Numbered from the stretch's first letter, positions 34,616 to 43,701 are shown. The stretch: 52,983 bases of DNA from an uncultured Flavobacteriaceae bacterium (GCA_905479475.1 CAJQMT010000036.1:1-52983); one strand, 5' to 3'. Notes: generated by a model from the letters alone, not told the origin. A program made the numbers and translations.

Positions 34616-34924
34616 TTATTTTTTCTTTTTAAACATTTGCAGCATTCTGTTCGTCACAGCGAAACCTCCCACTACATTGATAATTCCCAACACCACGGCG
34701 ATAAAACCAAGCGCTAAAGAAATATAATCTTCTGGATCCGCGTTCAACATTACCAAAATAGCTCCAACGATGACCACACCACTCAACGCGTTTGCACCCG
34801 ACATCAAAGGCGTATGTAAAACAGCTGGTATGCTTTTAATTACTTCAATCCCTACAAAGGTTGCTAAAATCAGAATATAGGTAATCTGAAGATTTTCACT
34901 TATAAATTCAATCAATTCATTCAT
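34616..34924 (-). CDS. pntA: NAD(P)+ transhydrogenase subunit alpha, membrane part (alpha-2)
   Basis: A 102-residue protein with three or four helices (ITYILILATFVGIEVI, ALSGVVIVGAILVML, YISLALGFIAVVLGIINVVGGF) ending NRMLQMFKKKK. It corresponds to the C-terminal membrane portion of single-chain PntA. Here it is a separate gene between alpha-1 and beta, the split arrangement seen in many bacteria. Spacing is 12 nt after alpha-1 and 53 nt before pntB. Confidence 0.92.
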   Translation of the reverse strand: MNELIEFISENLQITYILILATFVGIEVIKSIPAVLHTPLMSGANALSGVVIVGAILVMLNADPEDYISLALGFIAVVLGIINVVGGFAVTNRMLQMFKKKK

Positions 34925-34936
34925 AATTATTCTCTT

Positions 34937-36037
34937 TTAATTTTTTCTAATTTGCCCTTCTTTTACAATAAGTGTTCCATCTGTAATTTCTTCTTCCAAT
35001 TCCCATTTGAATTGGTTTTCTTCTGTCAAATGCATAATGAAATTGTACATGTTTTTCGCGTACAACTCACTTGCATTCGTAGAAACGCTTTCAGGAGCAA
35101 TGGTTGTTCCAATGACTTTTACACCATTTTTCACAACTGTTTTATTCATTTTACTCACCTCACAGTTCCCTCCTTGGGCAGCAGCTAAATCAACGATTAC
35201 CGCTCCATTTTTCATTTGAGAAACTTGTTCTTCTGTAATCAAAACAGGGGCTTTTCTTCCTGGAATATTTGCAGTTGTAATAACCAAATCAGCTTGAAAT
35301 AAGGATTTGTCCACCGCTTCTTTTTGACGTTTGGCATAATCTTCAGATGCTTCTTTCGCATACCCGCCTTCAGATTCTTCTCCTTCACTTTCTACTTGAA
35401 TAAATTTCGCTCCCAAAGATTCTGCTTGTTCTTTGGTTTCAGAACGAATATCAGTGGCTTCCACCACAGCTCCTAAACGCTTCGCTGTTGCAATTGCTTG
35501 CAAACCTGCTACTCCAATACCATAAATCAACACTTTAGAGGGTGTGATTGTTCCGGCTGCTGTCATCATCAAAGGAAATATTTTCGTCATTTCATTGGCT
35601 CCCAAAATTACTGCTTTGTAACCTGCCAAGTTGCTTTGAGAACTCAATACATCCATATCTTGCGCTCTCGAAATTCTTGGCACAGCATCCATTGAGAATG
35701 CAGTCGCTTCTTTTTCCGCGATAGATTTTACCAATTCTGGATTGGACATGTGAAACAACTGACTCATCAAAATTTGTCCTTTGTTGACCAATTTCAAATC
35801 TTCTTCGTCGAAAGGATTGATTTTTACCAATACATCTGCATTCTTGAATACAACTTCTCTTTTTTCAACGGAAGCGCTTACTTCTGTAAAATCTGTATTT
35901 TTATAAGATGAATTTTTCCCTGCATTTTCTTCTACAAGAACTTCAAAACCTTTGGAAATAAGTTGTTTTGCAATGTTCGGTGACATAGCGACACGTTTTT
36001 CTCCTTTTTGGGTCTCCTTCAATATGCCTATTTTCAT
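34937..36037 (-). CDS. pntA: NAD(P)+ transhydrogenase subunit alpha-1 (NAD-binding)
   Basis: A 366-residue soluble domain I, related to alanine dehydrogenase, binding NAD(H). MKIGILKETQKGEKRVAMSP, FSMDAVPRISRAQDMDVLSSQSNLAGYKAV, VLIYGIGVAGLQAIATAKRLGA and VIVDLAAAQGGNCE are diagnostic. The start is ATG 36037; a further 19 upstream codons are open but give an unlikely leader. First gene of the operon. Confidence 0.95.
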   Translation of the reverse strand: MKIGILKETQKGEKRVAMSPNIAKQLISKGFEVLVEENAGKNSSYKNTDFTEVSASVEKREVVFKNADVLVKINPFDEEDLKLVNKGQILMSQLFHMSNPELVKSIAEKEATAFSMDAVPRISRAQDMDVLSSQSNLAGYKAVILGANEMTKIFPLMMTAAGTITPSKVLIYGIGVAGLQAIATAKRLGAVVEATDIRSETKEQAESLGAKFIQVESEGEESEGGYAKEASEDYAKRQKEAVDKSLFQADLVITTANIPGRKAPVLITEEQVSQMKNGAVIVDLAAAQGGNCEVSKMNKTVVKNGVKVIGTTIAPESVSTNASELYAKNMYNFIMHLTEENQFKWELEEEITDGTLIVKEGQIRKN

Positions 36038-36419
36038 ATTTTTGGGTAATTTAAAATTAATTTTTAATTCGTAAAAATGGAGCCTTTTGTACAAGGCAAA
36101 TAACCATTTATTTCAAGCGAACTAAATTAACCAAAAAGAAGGCGGCTTTTTGTTCTAAAATCTTTTTTACAGATTGTTCAGTTAAGTCAAAGAAAAAAGC
36201 CTCTATTTTTCTTAAAATCTTTCAAAACAAAAAAAACAGTGAAAAATAATCAATAAATTAAATGATATATTACGAATTTTACAATTGAATATAACAACGG
36301 TCACAGCTTTCTATATCGTTTTCGTAAAGTTTTCATGGAATATTTAAAGAATTATGAGAGAAAATTATCACACTTGAAGTTCGGAGTTTTAACTTTTTAT
36401 GAGACACTCAGAGTATTCA
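36038..36419. other. Gene-free region between pntA1 and the YihY gene
   Basis: About 380 nt, AT-rich, carrying the pnt promoter region on the minus strand. No exact TAnnTTTG element, RNA gene or repeat could be recognised. Confidence 0.5.
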
Positions 36420-37337
36420 TTAGGTATGAATTTTTTTATGTTCTTTCTTTAATTTGGTCATGCTTGCGTTTAATTCAAACCCTAACAAAAGAATAATTGA
36501 ATTCAACCAAATAAAAAGCATGAGCACCAAAAGAGTTCCAATCGAACCATAAAGCTCGTTGTATTTTGCAAACTTTACGACGTACACCCCGAAAATATAA
36601 AAAGTTATAAAGGAAAGGAAAGTAGTCAAAACAGCCCCTGCAGAGAAGAATGAAGATTGTTTGCCTTCTTTGGTTCCGAAATAATAAAGCAGAGAAACAG
36701 TTGTAAATATCATGAATATAAAAAACAGATATCGAACATTTTCTAACCACAAAAACTCTTCACTTAACCATTCTTTTAAGATTAAAAAATCCAATCCGAA
36801 TTTAAACAAGATTGTGACGGCTACCGTCAGAATCATAAAGAAAGACATCAACAATGACGTTCCTAACGAAATGATATAAGCCCTCACCACCCCTCTAACC
36901 TCAGTAACATGGTAAGAATACTCAAACCCACCAAATACGGCATTGACACCATTTGTCATCAAAAAAATAGAAACTAAAAAACCAAAAGAGAGCAGTCCTC
37001 CATATTTATTCTGAGCAATATCCTCAAAAATGGGTACTACAGCATCGTATGTTTTTGGAGGAAAAGCCTCGGCAATCAAATTCATAAAGTTTTCTTGGAA
37101 GCCATCAATAGGAATATAGGGAATCAGTGTCAGCATAAACAGCATGAAAGGAAAAACAGCCATAAAAAAACTATAAGATATTCCTCCAGCTCTTGATGTC
37201 AATGCCCCTCGCACAATCCCAAGTACATACATATGTAACAAGTCGTATAGCGACATACCTTCCAAGCCTGGAATTTTAACACGCTTTCCGAAGTTTTGCA
37301 ATGCAGTCATACTTGCCATTGGTTTCTTTGTAGTCAT
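36420..37337 (-). CDS. YihY/BrkB-family inner-membrane protein
   Basis: A 305-residue protein with six helices and the family phrases GALTSRAGGISYSFFMAVFPFMLFMLTLIPYIP, FLMTNGVNAVFGGFEYSYHV and LYGSIGTLLVLMLFIWLNSIILLLGFELNA. The YihY/BrkB family was once annotated as ribonuclease BN; recent work suggests phospholipid transport roles for some members, unproven here. ATG 37337 follows nadC by 32 nt, and two further in-frame ATGs lie close by, so the precise start is uncertain by a few residues. Co-transcribed with nadC. Confidence 0.88.
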   Translation of the reverse strand: MTTKKPMASMTALQNFGKRVKIPGLEGMSLYDLLHMYVLGIVRGALTSRAGGISYSFFMAVFPFMLFMLTLIPYIPIDGFQENFMNLIAEAFPPKTYDAVVPIFEDIAQNKYGGLLSFGFLVSIFLMTNGVNAVFGGFEYSYHVTEVRGVVRAYIISLGTSLLMSFFMILTVAVTILFKFGLDFLILKEWLSEEFLWLENVRYLFFIFMIFTTVSLLYYFGTKEGKQSSFFSAGAVLTTFLSFITFYIFGVYVVKFAKYNELYGSIGTLLVLMLFIWLNSIILLLGFELNASMTKLKKEHKKIHT

Positions 37338-37369
37338 GGGGTTGTTTTGTACAAGATAAAACAAATAAT

Positions 37370-38230
37370 TTATTCGCAGGCCTTCAAGCTTAAATCCATG
37401 TTATATATCGAATGGGTCAATGCTCCTGATGAAATATAATCTACGCCACATTCTGCATATGTACGCAAAGCTTCTTCATTGATCCCTCCAGAAGATTCTG
37501 TTTGGCATTTCCCATTGATCATTGCCACCGCTTTTCGAGTATCTTCAAAACTAAAATTATCTATTAAAATTCTATGAATTCCATCAGAACGTAAAATCTC
37601 TCTGATTTCTTGAAGATTGCGCGCCTCTATAATTATCTTCAACTTTTTATCGTTTGCTTTCAGATACTTTTTTGTCAAAGCGATTGCCTGAGAAATCCCT
37701 CCAGCAAAATCAATGTGGTTGTCTTTCAACATAATCATATCGTACAAAGCAAATCGATGATTTACTCCTCCTCCTATTTTTACTGCCCATTTTTCAATAG
37801 CTCGAATTCCTGGAGTCGTTTTTCGAGTATCGAGTATTTTTGTTTTTGTTCCCTCCAACAATCGCGTAAAATAATAAGTTTTTGTAGCAATAGCACTCAT
37901 GCGCTGCATGGCATTTAAAACCAATCGCTCTGATTTCAAAATCGAATGAGAACTTCCTTCAACAGTCAAAACAACATCTCCTTGCGTTACTTGTGCGCCA
38001 TCTTCTTTTAAAAGTGTGAGTTTTAGAGTAGGATCTACATAATTGAATATTTTTTCAGCAAAGACGACACCTGCAATGATTCCTTCGTCTTTTACTAACA
38101 ATTGTGCTTTTCCTTGAACCCCTTTGGGAATACAGGCCAAAGAGCTATGATCTCCATCTCCTACATCTTCACGAATGGCATTTGAAATAATCCCATTTAA
38201 CTCCTTTTCAAACTGTAAATCACTAATCAT
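37370..38230 (-). CDS. nadC: Nicotinate-nucleotide diphosphorylase (carboxylating)
   Basis: A 286-residue enzyme that converts quinolinate and PRPP to nicotinate mononucleotide, CO2 and PPi. SERLVLNAMQRMSAIAT, ILDTRKTTPGIRAIEKWAVKIGGGVNHRFALYDMIMLKDNHI, IIIEARNLQEI, ILIDNF, VAMINGKCQTESSGGI and VDYISSGALTHS are all standard. It has its own promoter and heads a two-gene unit with the YihY gene. pnuC and pntAB, also NAD(P) genes, are within 6 kb. Confidence 0.96.
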   Translation of the reverse strand: MISDLQFEKELNGIISNAIREDVGDGDHSSLACIPKGVQGKAQLLVKDEGIIAGVVFAEKIFNYVDPTLKLTLLKEDGAQVTQGDVVLTVEGSSHSILKSERLVLNAMQRMSAIATKTYYFTRLLEGTKTKILDTRKTTPGIRAIEKWAVKIGGGVNHRFALYDMIMLKDNHIDFAGGISQAIALTKKYLKANDKKLKIIIEARNLQEIREILRSDGIHRILIDNFSFEDTRKAVAMINGKCQTESSGGINEEALRTYAECGVDYISSGALTHSIYNMDLSLKACE

Positions 38231-38250
38231 ACAAATAACATTTAAGGTTT

Positions 38251-38258
38251 CAAAAATA
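38251..38258 (-). promoter_or_regulatory. -7 promoter element of nadC
   Basis: On the minus strand reads TATTTTTG (TAnnTTTG), 20 nt before the nadC ATG at 38230. Confidence 0.5.
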
Positions 38259-38338
38259 CCTTTTTATCTTTAGTTTCTAAAATGAAAGTATTTTATTTAT
38301 TTACAATTATGTGCGAAGCATTTCATTCTTAAAAAAAT

Positions 38339-38346
38339 TATATTTG
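38339..38346 (+). promoter_or_regulatory. -7 promoter element of rlmH
   Basis: Reads TATATTTG (TAnnTTTG), ending 5 nt before the rlmH ATG at 38352: a leaderless-type arrangement. Confidence 0.5.
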
Positions 38347-38351
38347 CATTC

Positions 38352-38825
38352 ATGAAGATAAAACTCATTGCCATCGGAAAGACAGATGATAAAGATTTGA
38401 ATGCTTTGATAATGGTTTACAAAGAACGCTTGAAACATTATATCAAATTTGAACTCATCATTATCCCGGATATTAAAAATGTTAAGAACCTTTCTCAAAA
38501 ACAACAAAAAGAGAAAGAAGGCTCTTTGCTATTGAGTAAATTACATTCAGGAGATCAATTGATTGTATTGGATGAGAAAGGGAAAGATTTTCGATCTGTA
38601 GAATTTTCGAATTTTCTTCAAAAAAAAATGAATTCTGGCATCAAACAGTTGGTCTTTGTTATTGGCGGACCCTATGGTTTTTCAGAAGAGGTGTATAAGA
38701 AAGCACAAGGTAAAATTTCATTGTCAAAAATGACATTCTCGCATCAAATGATTCGCTTATTTTTTACGGAACAGGTATACAGAGCTTTTACAATTTTAAA
38801 AAATGAACCTTACCACCACGAATAA
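38352..38825 (+). CDS. rlmH: 23S rRNA (pseudouridine-1915-N3)-methyltransferase
   Basis: A 157-residue SPOUT methyltransferase acting on helix 69 of 23S rRNA. IKLIAIGKTDDKDLNALI opens the protein, LIVLDEKGKDFRSVEFSNFL and FVIGGPYGFSEEVY form the SAM knot, and the C-terminus LSKMTFSHQMIRLFFTEQVYRAF ending YHHE is the family hallmark. Complete and of standard length. Confidence 0.96.
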   Translation: MKIKLIAIGKTDDKDLNALIMVYKERLKHYIKFELIIIPDIKNVKNLSQKQQKEKEGSLLLSKLHSGDQLIVLDEKGKDFRSVEFSNFLQKKMNSGIKQLVFVIGGPYGFSEEVYKKAQGKISLSKMTFSHQMIRLFFTEQVYRAFTILKNEPYHHE

Positions 38826-38937
38826 AAAAACTTTGAAACGTCGTTGAAAAATCCTTTTTAAACAGTTGTTTCGCGACAATCCGCTAGATTATTATAAATT
38901 TTAGTAACTTTCAGTTGATTTTTAAAAAAAATAAAAA

Positions 38938-39087
38938 ATGATTTTAGGAGTTTCGAGTTGGCTTGGTGACAAGATAGGTTTGAAAGAAAAACAGGTTCGG
39001 TTGCTTTTTATTTTAGCAGCCCTCTTTCTTGGGACAGGTGTTGGCTTGTATTGCATTCTTTGGATGGTAAAAATATTTACGGAATAG
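38938..39087 (+). CDS. Short PspC-domain membrane protein (49 residues)
   Basis: ATG at 38938 to TAG at 39085-39087. The protein has a short amphipathic start (ILGVSSWLGDKIGLKEKQ), then VRLLFILAALFLGTGVGLY and CILWMVKIF. The order (WLGDKIGL, K-x-x-VR, a hydrophobic helix with G-x-G, YxxLW) is that of a minimal PspC domain, here without any additional domain. PspC proteins sense or relieve envelope stress in other bacteria; a 49-residue version may only be a membrane accessory. No promoter element was identified. Confidence 0.7.
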   Translation: MILGVSSWLGDKIGLKEKQVRLLFILAALFLGTGVGLYCILWMVKIFTE

Positions 39088-39117
39088 GGCTTACAGAGAA
39101 GTAAACTCTTTGCTTCC

Positions 39118-40362
39118 TTATCCGTTAGAGTTTTTATTTTTTTCTACAATCCAACGAGACATAAATTCTGTACTCTTCATAGAGTGGTGCAACAACATTG
39201 CTCCTGTGAAATTTTGAATCCTGTGTGCATTGATGTTTTGCTGTGTATCTTCAATTCTCTGAACCAATTGCTTTCCTATTCTTTTTTTAGAGTAAACAGT
39301 ATTGACAATTGAAATTCCATTTTTTTGAGCGGAAAGCCATTTTTTTTCCTCGTTGTATAGTTGACTCGCTGCCTTTATAAAACCTTCAAGAGTATCTTCA
39401 ACGAAACCATTCCATGGCAAATCGGCATGCATGGCTTCTGCTCCTATCTTGGAAGTAACGCTTGGCGTTCCACAAATCATAGCTTCCAGTAATTTACCCT
39501 TCATCCCAGCTCCAAAACGCAATGGCGACAAACAAACCCGCGCTTTTTTTACAACTTCTTGTGCATCTTTTGCCCAACCTTTGACTAAAAATCGTTCTTT
39601 CGGGTTGTGGAGTTGCATTGCTTTTTGAGTTGGGTAGGATCCATAAACATGCATTTCAGCCTTCGGATTTTTTTTGCGCAATTCTGGCCAGATTTTTGTT
39701 TTCAAATACCGAACAGCATCTAAATTAGGCGCATGTAAAAAACTACCAACGGTTATAAAGTGATTTCTTTCTGCAAACGATGGAGTACGCTCCATGGTTT
39801 CCAATGAAATTTCGTTCCTAAGAAAAGGAACGTAGACTAAAATATTTTTTGGAACCTTGAAATGACCTTCTAACAATGCCATCTCATAACTAGAAATCAT
39901 AAAAGAAAGATCACAGCGATAAATACTTGCAATTTCGCGCAGCGCTATACTTGAATTTAAATCCGAAGTTTCAAATGCTCTCCCTTGTTTTACGGCTTTT
40001 TCTCTTGCTTTTCTGAGGCAATGTAAATCTTCAGTATCGAGCACGCGCAAAGCATCTGGACAATTTTGAGACACCCTCCAGCCGAATTGTTCCTCCATCA
40101 TAAACCGGTCAAATAAAACCATTGTTGGAGCCAACTCTTTGACATACGTATCAAAACTATCGCTGTTCAATTCAATGGAACAAGAATGCACTCCTAGAGC
40201 TTCCAACGGATACTTGTGAACCGATTCTTGCGCGGGACTGGCAAAAACAACTTCCCAACATTGGGATAAGAAAACGGAAATCAATTGCATCATACGACTT
40301 CCTGCTGCTGAGGAATTGGGCTCAGGCCAAACATAACCGATGATGAGAATTTTTTGCACCAT
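39118..40362 (-). CDS. GT4-like glycosyltransferase
   Basis: A 414-residue protein with a two-domain GT-B layout: an N-terminal domain opening MVQKILIIGYVWPEPNSSAAG with SRMMQLISVF; then YVPFLRN, HFITVGSFLHAPNLDAVRYLK, AEMHVYGSYPT, FLVKGWAKDAQEVVKKARVCLSPLRFGAGMKGKLLEAMICGTPSVTSKIGAEAM, the classical donor-binding region with the E-x7-E-like element. Acceptor and sugar are unknown. ATG 40362 is used; upstream in-frame codons to 40419 run into topB. It is the third gene of the pnuC-topB-GT4 run (31 nt after topB). Confidence 0.82.
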   Translation of the reverse strand: MVQKILIIGYVWPEPNSSAAGSRMMQLISVFLSQCWEVVFASPAQESVHKYPLEALGVHSCSIELNSDSFDTYVKELAPTMVLFDRFMMEEQFGWRVSQNCPDALRVLDTEDLHCLRKAREKAVKQGRAFETSDLNSSIALREIASIYRCDLSFMISSYEMALLEGHFKVPKNILVYVPFLRNEISLETMERTPSFAERNHFITVGSFLHAPNLDAVRYLKTKIWPELRKKNPKAEMHVYGSYPTQKAMQLHNPKERFLVKGWAKDAQEVVKKARVCLSPLRFGAGMKGKLLEAMICGTPSVTSKIGAEAMHADLPWNGFVEDTLEGFIKAASQLYNEEKKWLSAQKNGISIVNTVYSKKRIGKQLVQRIEDTQQNINAHRIQNFTGAMLLHHSMKSTEFMSRWIVEKNKNSNG

Positions 40363-40393
40363 TTTTTTTAAAATAAAGGGATATGGATTCTTG

Positions 40394-42673
40394 CTATTCT
40401 TTGAGTAGTTTTTCAACAAGTTCTTTGGTCAAACTATTGTTTCCTGCTTTTTGACGTAGGACTCCAAAATCGTATCTGAAATCGCAACCTGCCTTGTATT
40501 CTGAGCAGCCGTAAGCTGTATTTCCTTTGACGACGGTCCCTTTTTTGCATTTCGGACACTGCATCTTGTCCGACTGTTTTTTTTCAGGCGCTTCTAATTT
40601 CAAATCAAAATTCTCTGTAAAAATTAAAGAACCACTGACTTTCTCTTTCTCTTTTTTAAACCCTTTCAATACCACTGTACTTCCTTTGTCGAGCAATCTC
40701 TTGAATTGATTCACAGAGATTTTTTTTCCCATAAACTCAAAAGGCAAACGAAAATCACACCCTTCTTTGTAAGCGGAACAGCCATAGGCACTCTTTCCTT
40801 TCAGAAGGCTTCCCTCTTCACATTTGGGACATTTCAAACCCTCTAAAGCAGACGTTTTTTTCTTCGAAACAGGTTTTTTTTCAACATCTGTCTCTGAAGG
40901 AAAACGTCTGATATTTTTCTCTAGTCGCACCTCCACCACCAAATCGTCTACCATTTTTTTCATGTTGCGGATAAAGGAAGAAGCACTATAAGTTCCTTCT
41001 TCAATCTCTTTCAATTGTTTCTCCCACTGCCCTGTAAGTTCTGCTGATTTTAAAAGTTTGTTTTGAATGGTCTCTATCAAACGGACTCCCATCGAAGTCG
41101 GTAAAATTTGCTTTTTATTTCTTTCGACATATTTTCTACGAAACAAAGTTTCAATAATATTGGCTCTCGTAGAGGGCCTTCCGATACCATTGGCTTTCAT
41201 CAAGTCACGCAACTCGTCATCTTCTACTTGTTTCCCCGCAGTTTCCATAGCCCTAAGCAAAGTGGCTTCCGTATAATTTTTAGGAGGCTTCGTTGCTTTT
41301 TCTAAAAAGGAAGGCTCGTGTGGTCCATTTTCTCCTTCTTTAAAAGAAGGCAGCGTTTTTTCTTCTCCCGAGTTGGTGTTTTCTTTTGTTTTAGAAAACA
41401 CGGCACGCCAACCTTCCTCTAAAATCTCCTTCCCTGTGGTCTTAAAGCGAACGCCCGCTGCTTCTCCAACTACTGCTGTATTCGCTACCTGACAAACCGG
41501 ATAAAACACCGCAATAAAGCGACGTGTTATAATATCGTATACGTTTTGATCGTATTCCGACAATTGCGCCTGTTCTCCTGTCGGAATGATCGCGTGGTGG
41601 TCAGTTACCTTTTTGTTGTCAAAGACACGCTTTTCTTTTTTCAATTTCCCACCACCTCTTAAGGCGTGTGTCAAAGAAGCATATGCTGTAAGTTTTGACA
41701 GGATTCCTGGAACTTTCGGAAACAAATCTTCTGGTAGAAATGTGGTATCAACTCTTGGATAAGTGACTAGTTTTTGCTCGTACAATTTCTGAACAATTTT
41801 CAGTGTTTGATCTGCAGTATATCCAAATTTTGTATTGCAATATACCTGTAAACCAGTCAGATCAAATAATTTCGGCGCATACTCTTTCCCCATTTTTTTG
41901 ACAACAGAAACAATTTCAAATGCTTTTTCTTTGATTTGATTCATAGAGGCTTCTCCGTCTTCCTTATTTAAAAAACGCCCCTGTTCATTGTTAAAAACCG
42001 TATCACGGTAAAGCGTTTGAATTTCCCAGTAAGGAGCTGATTTAAAATGAAGAATCTCCTTATATCTCTTTACCAGCATGGCAAGTGTAGGAGTCTGGAC
42101 TCGGCCTACCGACAACACTTGCTTGGCGGCTCCATAACGCAAGGTATACAGTCGGGTGGCATTCATTCCCAATAACCAATCACCGATAGCTCTTGAGCTT
42201 CCTGCATAATACAAATTATCGTAATCTTCAGAATTTTTTAAGTTTTCAAACCCTTCTTTGATTGCTTCCGAAGTCAAGGAGGAAATCCACAAACGAGACA
42301 CTTTCCCTGTATAGTTTGCTTGCTTGATTACCCAACGTTGTATCAATTCCCCTTCCTGGCCAGCATCTCCGCAGTTGATCACGAGGCTTGCTTGATCAAA
42401 TAATTTTTTAATGGTGTTGAATTGCTTTTGAACCCCTGAATTACCAACCAACTTGGTGTCAAATTTGTCAGGAAGCATCGGCAAGGTATTCAAGTCCCAT
42501 CGTTTCCAATGTGGTTTGTAATCGTCGGGAGTGTAAAGAGTACACAAATGCCCAAAGGTCCAAGTAATCTGGTATCCATTGCCTTCAAAATAACCATCAT
42601 GTCTTTGGTTTGCTCCTAAAATAGATGCTATTTCACGAGCCACACTAGGTTTTTCAGCAATACAAACTTTCAT
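40394..42673 (-). CDS. topB: DNA topoisomerase III (type IA)
   Basis: A 759-residue type IA topoisomerase. The Toprim domain opens MKVCIAEKPSVAREIASILG; its acidic motif reads NCGDAGQEGELIQRW (residues 100-114) where most TopB proteins have DADREGE; I recall this variant from other Bacteroidota. SVGRVQTPTLAMLV and the active-site Tyr segment KLVTYPRVDTTFLPED follow, then HHAIIPTG and the RPSTRANIIETL helix. The C-terminus has two zinc-ribbon-like repeats (CPKCEEGSLLKG ... YGCSAYKEGCDFR and CPKCKKGTVVKG ... YGCSEYKAGCDFR). It decatenates DNA. ATG 42673 gives the natural MKVCIAEKPS start. Confidence 0.93.
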   Translation of the reverse strand: MKVCIAEKPSVAREIASILGANQRHDGYFEGNGYQITWTFGHLCTLYTPDDYKPHWKRWDLNTLPMLPDKFDTKLVGNSGVQKQFNTIKKLFDQASLVINCGDAGQEGELIQRWVIKQANYTGKVSRLWISSLTSEAIKEGFENLKNSEDYDNLYYAGSSRAIGDWLLGMNATRLYTLRYGAAKQVLSVGRVQTPTLAMLVKRYKEILHFKSAPYWEIQTLYRDTVFNNEQGRFLNKEDGEASMNQIKEKAFEIVSVVKKMGKEYAPKLFDLTGLQVYCNTKFGYTADQTLKIVQKLYEQKLVTYPRVDTTFLPEDLFPKVPGILSKLTAYASLTHALRGGGKLKKEKRVFDNKKVTDHHAIIPTGEQAQLSEYDQNVYDIITRRFIAVFYPVCQVANTAVVGEAAGVRFKTTGKEILEEGWRAVFSKTKENTNSGEEKTLPSFKEGENGPHEPSFLEKATKPPKNYTEATLLRAMETAGKQVEDDELRDLMKANGIGRPSTRANIIETLFRRKYVERNKKQILPTSMGVRLIETIQNKLLKSAELTGQWEKQLKEIEEGTYSASSFIRNMKKMVDDLVVEVRLEKNIRRFPSETDVEKKPVSKKKTSALEGLKCPKCEEGSLLKGKSAYGCSAYKEGCDFRLPFEFMGKKISVNQFKRLLDKGSTVVLKGFKKEKEKVSGSLIFTENFDLKLEAPEKKQSDKMQCPKCKKGTVVKGNTAYGCSEYKAGCDFRYDFGVLRQKAGNNSLTKELVEKLLKE

Positions 42674-42702
42674 TTTATTTTGATTTGATTCAGTGTACGA
42701 GA

Positions 42703-43296
42703 CTATTTGTCCTTTACGAAGGAGTAACTGAGGTATATTTTCCTCCATTTAAAATAGCCCACAAAAGAAAAGACTGTGTAAATTAAGGTGAGCCCCGCAT
42801 ACCAGTCCAATTCTTTTTGCGAATATAAATAAATTGTAACACCATTTAAAATGATCCATAAAATCCATGTCGTCAAAACTTTTCGAGCTTCGAGGTAACT
42901 TGCAATAAAGCTAAACACAGTGGTAAAGGCGTCCAAATAGGCATTCTCTGCGTCTGTATAATTTTCAAACACATACCCCATTAAACTTCCCGAGAATACA
43001 CCGATAAAAAACAAAAGCAAATGACTCGAAAGCCCAGGCTGACTGATTTTCAACGTATGATTGTCTTTTTCATTCTTGTTCCACAAAAAGTAGCCGTAAA
43101 ACCCAATAAATACATAATAAATAGACAAAATGGACTCCGAATACAAATGAATGCGATAGAATAAAAAAATACTCAGCAAAGAAGCTCCAATTCCATAAAA
43201 CCAGCAATTTTTATTCTCTCTGATCAAAAAAAACAAAAAAAGAAGGCTGAATACAACGCTCCCTATTTCCAAAAAAGTATTTGTCTCGAAATTCAT
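42703..43296 (-). CDS. pnuC: PnuC-type nicotinamide riboside/mononucleotide transporter
   Basis: A 197-residue membrane protein with seven hydrophobic segments (FLEIGSVVFSLLFLFFLIRENKN, WFYGIGASLLSIFLF, SILSIYYVFIGFYGYFLW, ... TWILWIILNGVTIYLY, LTLIYTVFSFVGYFKWRK). The W-x-x-W-x-x-x-N-type segment near the end (TTWILWIILNGVTIYLY) is the PnuC substrate motif. PnuC paralogs carry nicotinamide riboside, thiamine or riboflavin; the nearby NAD genes favour the first, but this is inference. It heads the run pnuC-topB-GT4, with a promoter at 43313-43320. Confidence 0.86.
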   Translation of the reverse strand: MNFETNTFLEIGSVVFSLLFLFFLIRENKNCWFYGIGASLLSIFLFYRIHLYSESILSIYYVFIGFYGYFLWNKNEKDNHTLKISQPGLSSHLLLFFIGVFSGSLMGYVFENYTDAENAYLDAFTTVFSFIASYLEARKVLTTWILWIILNGVTIYLYSQKELDWYAGLTLIYTVFSFVGYFKWRKIYLSYSFVKDK

Positions 43297-43312
43297 ATGT
43301 GTAAATGAATCT

Positions 43313-43320
43313 CAAAAGTA
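43313..43320 (-). promoter_or_regulatory. -7 promoter element of pnuC
   Basis: On the minus strand reads TACTTTTG (TAnnTTTG), 16 nt before the pnuC ATG at 43296. Confidence 0.5.
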
Positions 43321-43687
43321 GTATTTAAAAACGATTCTGTAAAGCACTCTTTCAAATCCTTTTCGGAAAAATTCAGACACATCGGGAAGCATGTTTTACA
43401 AACAACAAAGGCCTGTAAAAATACTTGTTTTTTATTTTATTAAGCTGATTGAATAAATAACTTTTAAAACTTAAAATATTGATATAGTTTATCTTAAGTA
43501 TTATTATATAAATTAATAGTTTAATTACTTTTTTTTATCTAGAAGACTTTCTTATTAGAAACAAAAACGTACTTTGTTGCCGCGAACTGTTTTAACTTCA
43601 ACTCATTTTAAGAAGCTGCTTGAACACAACACAAGTGTATTTTCAAATAATTTTAATTTTATTAACAGCATTTTCCGTGTGATGCTT
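43321..43687. other. Gene-free divergent region between pnuC and the 43702 gene
   Basis: About 370 nt, very AT-rich, with long A/T runs around 43430-43540. I see no thiamine-pyrophosphate (THI-box) or other riboswitch signature upstream of pnuC, and no repeat or RNA gene. Confidence 0.5.
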
Positions 43688-43695
43688 TATTTTTG
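43688..43695 (+). promoter_or_regulatory. -7 promoter element of the 43702 gene
   Basis: Reads TATTTTTG (TAnnTTTG), 6 nt before the ATG at 43702. It covers the alternative TTG start at 43693. Confidence 0.55.
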
Positions 43696-43701
43696 TTTTC
43701 G

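Noticed and set aside
43321-43687. Riboswitch upstream of pnuC
   Set aside because: I looked for THI-box, FMN and NAD-type signatures and saw none; the region is simply AT-rich.
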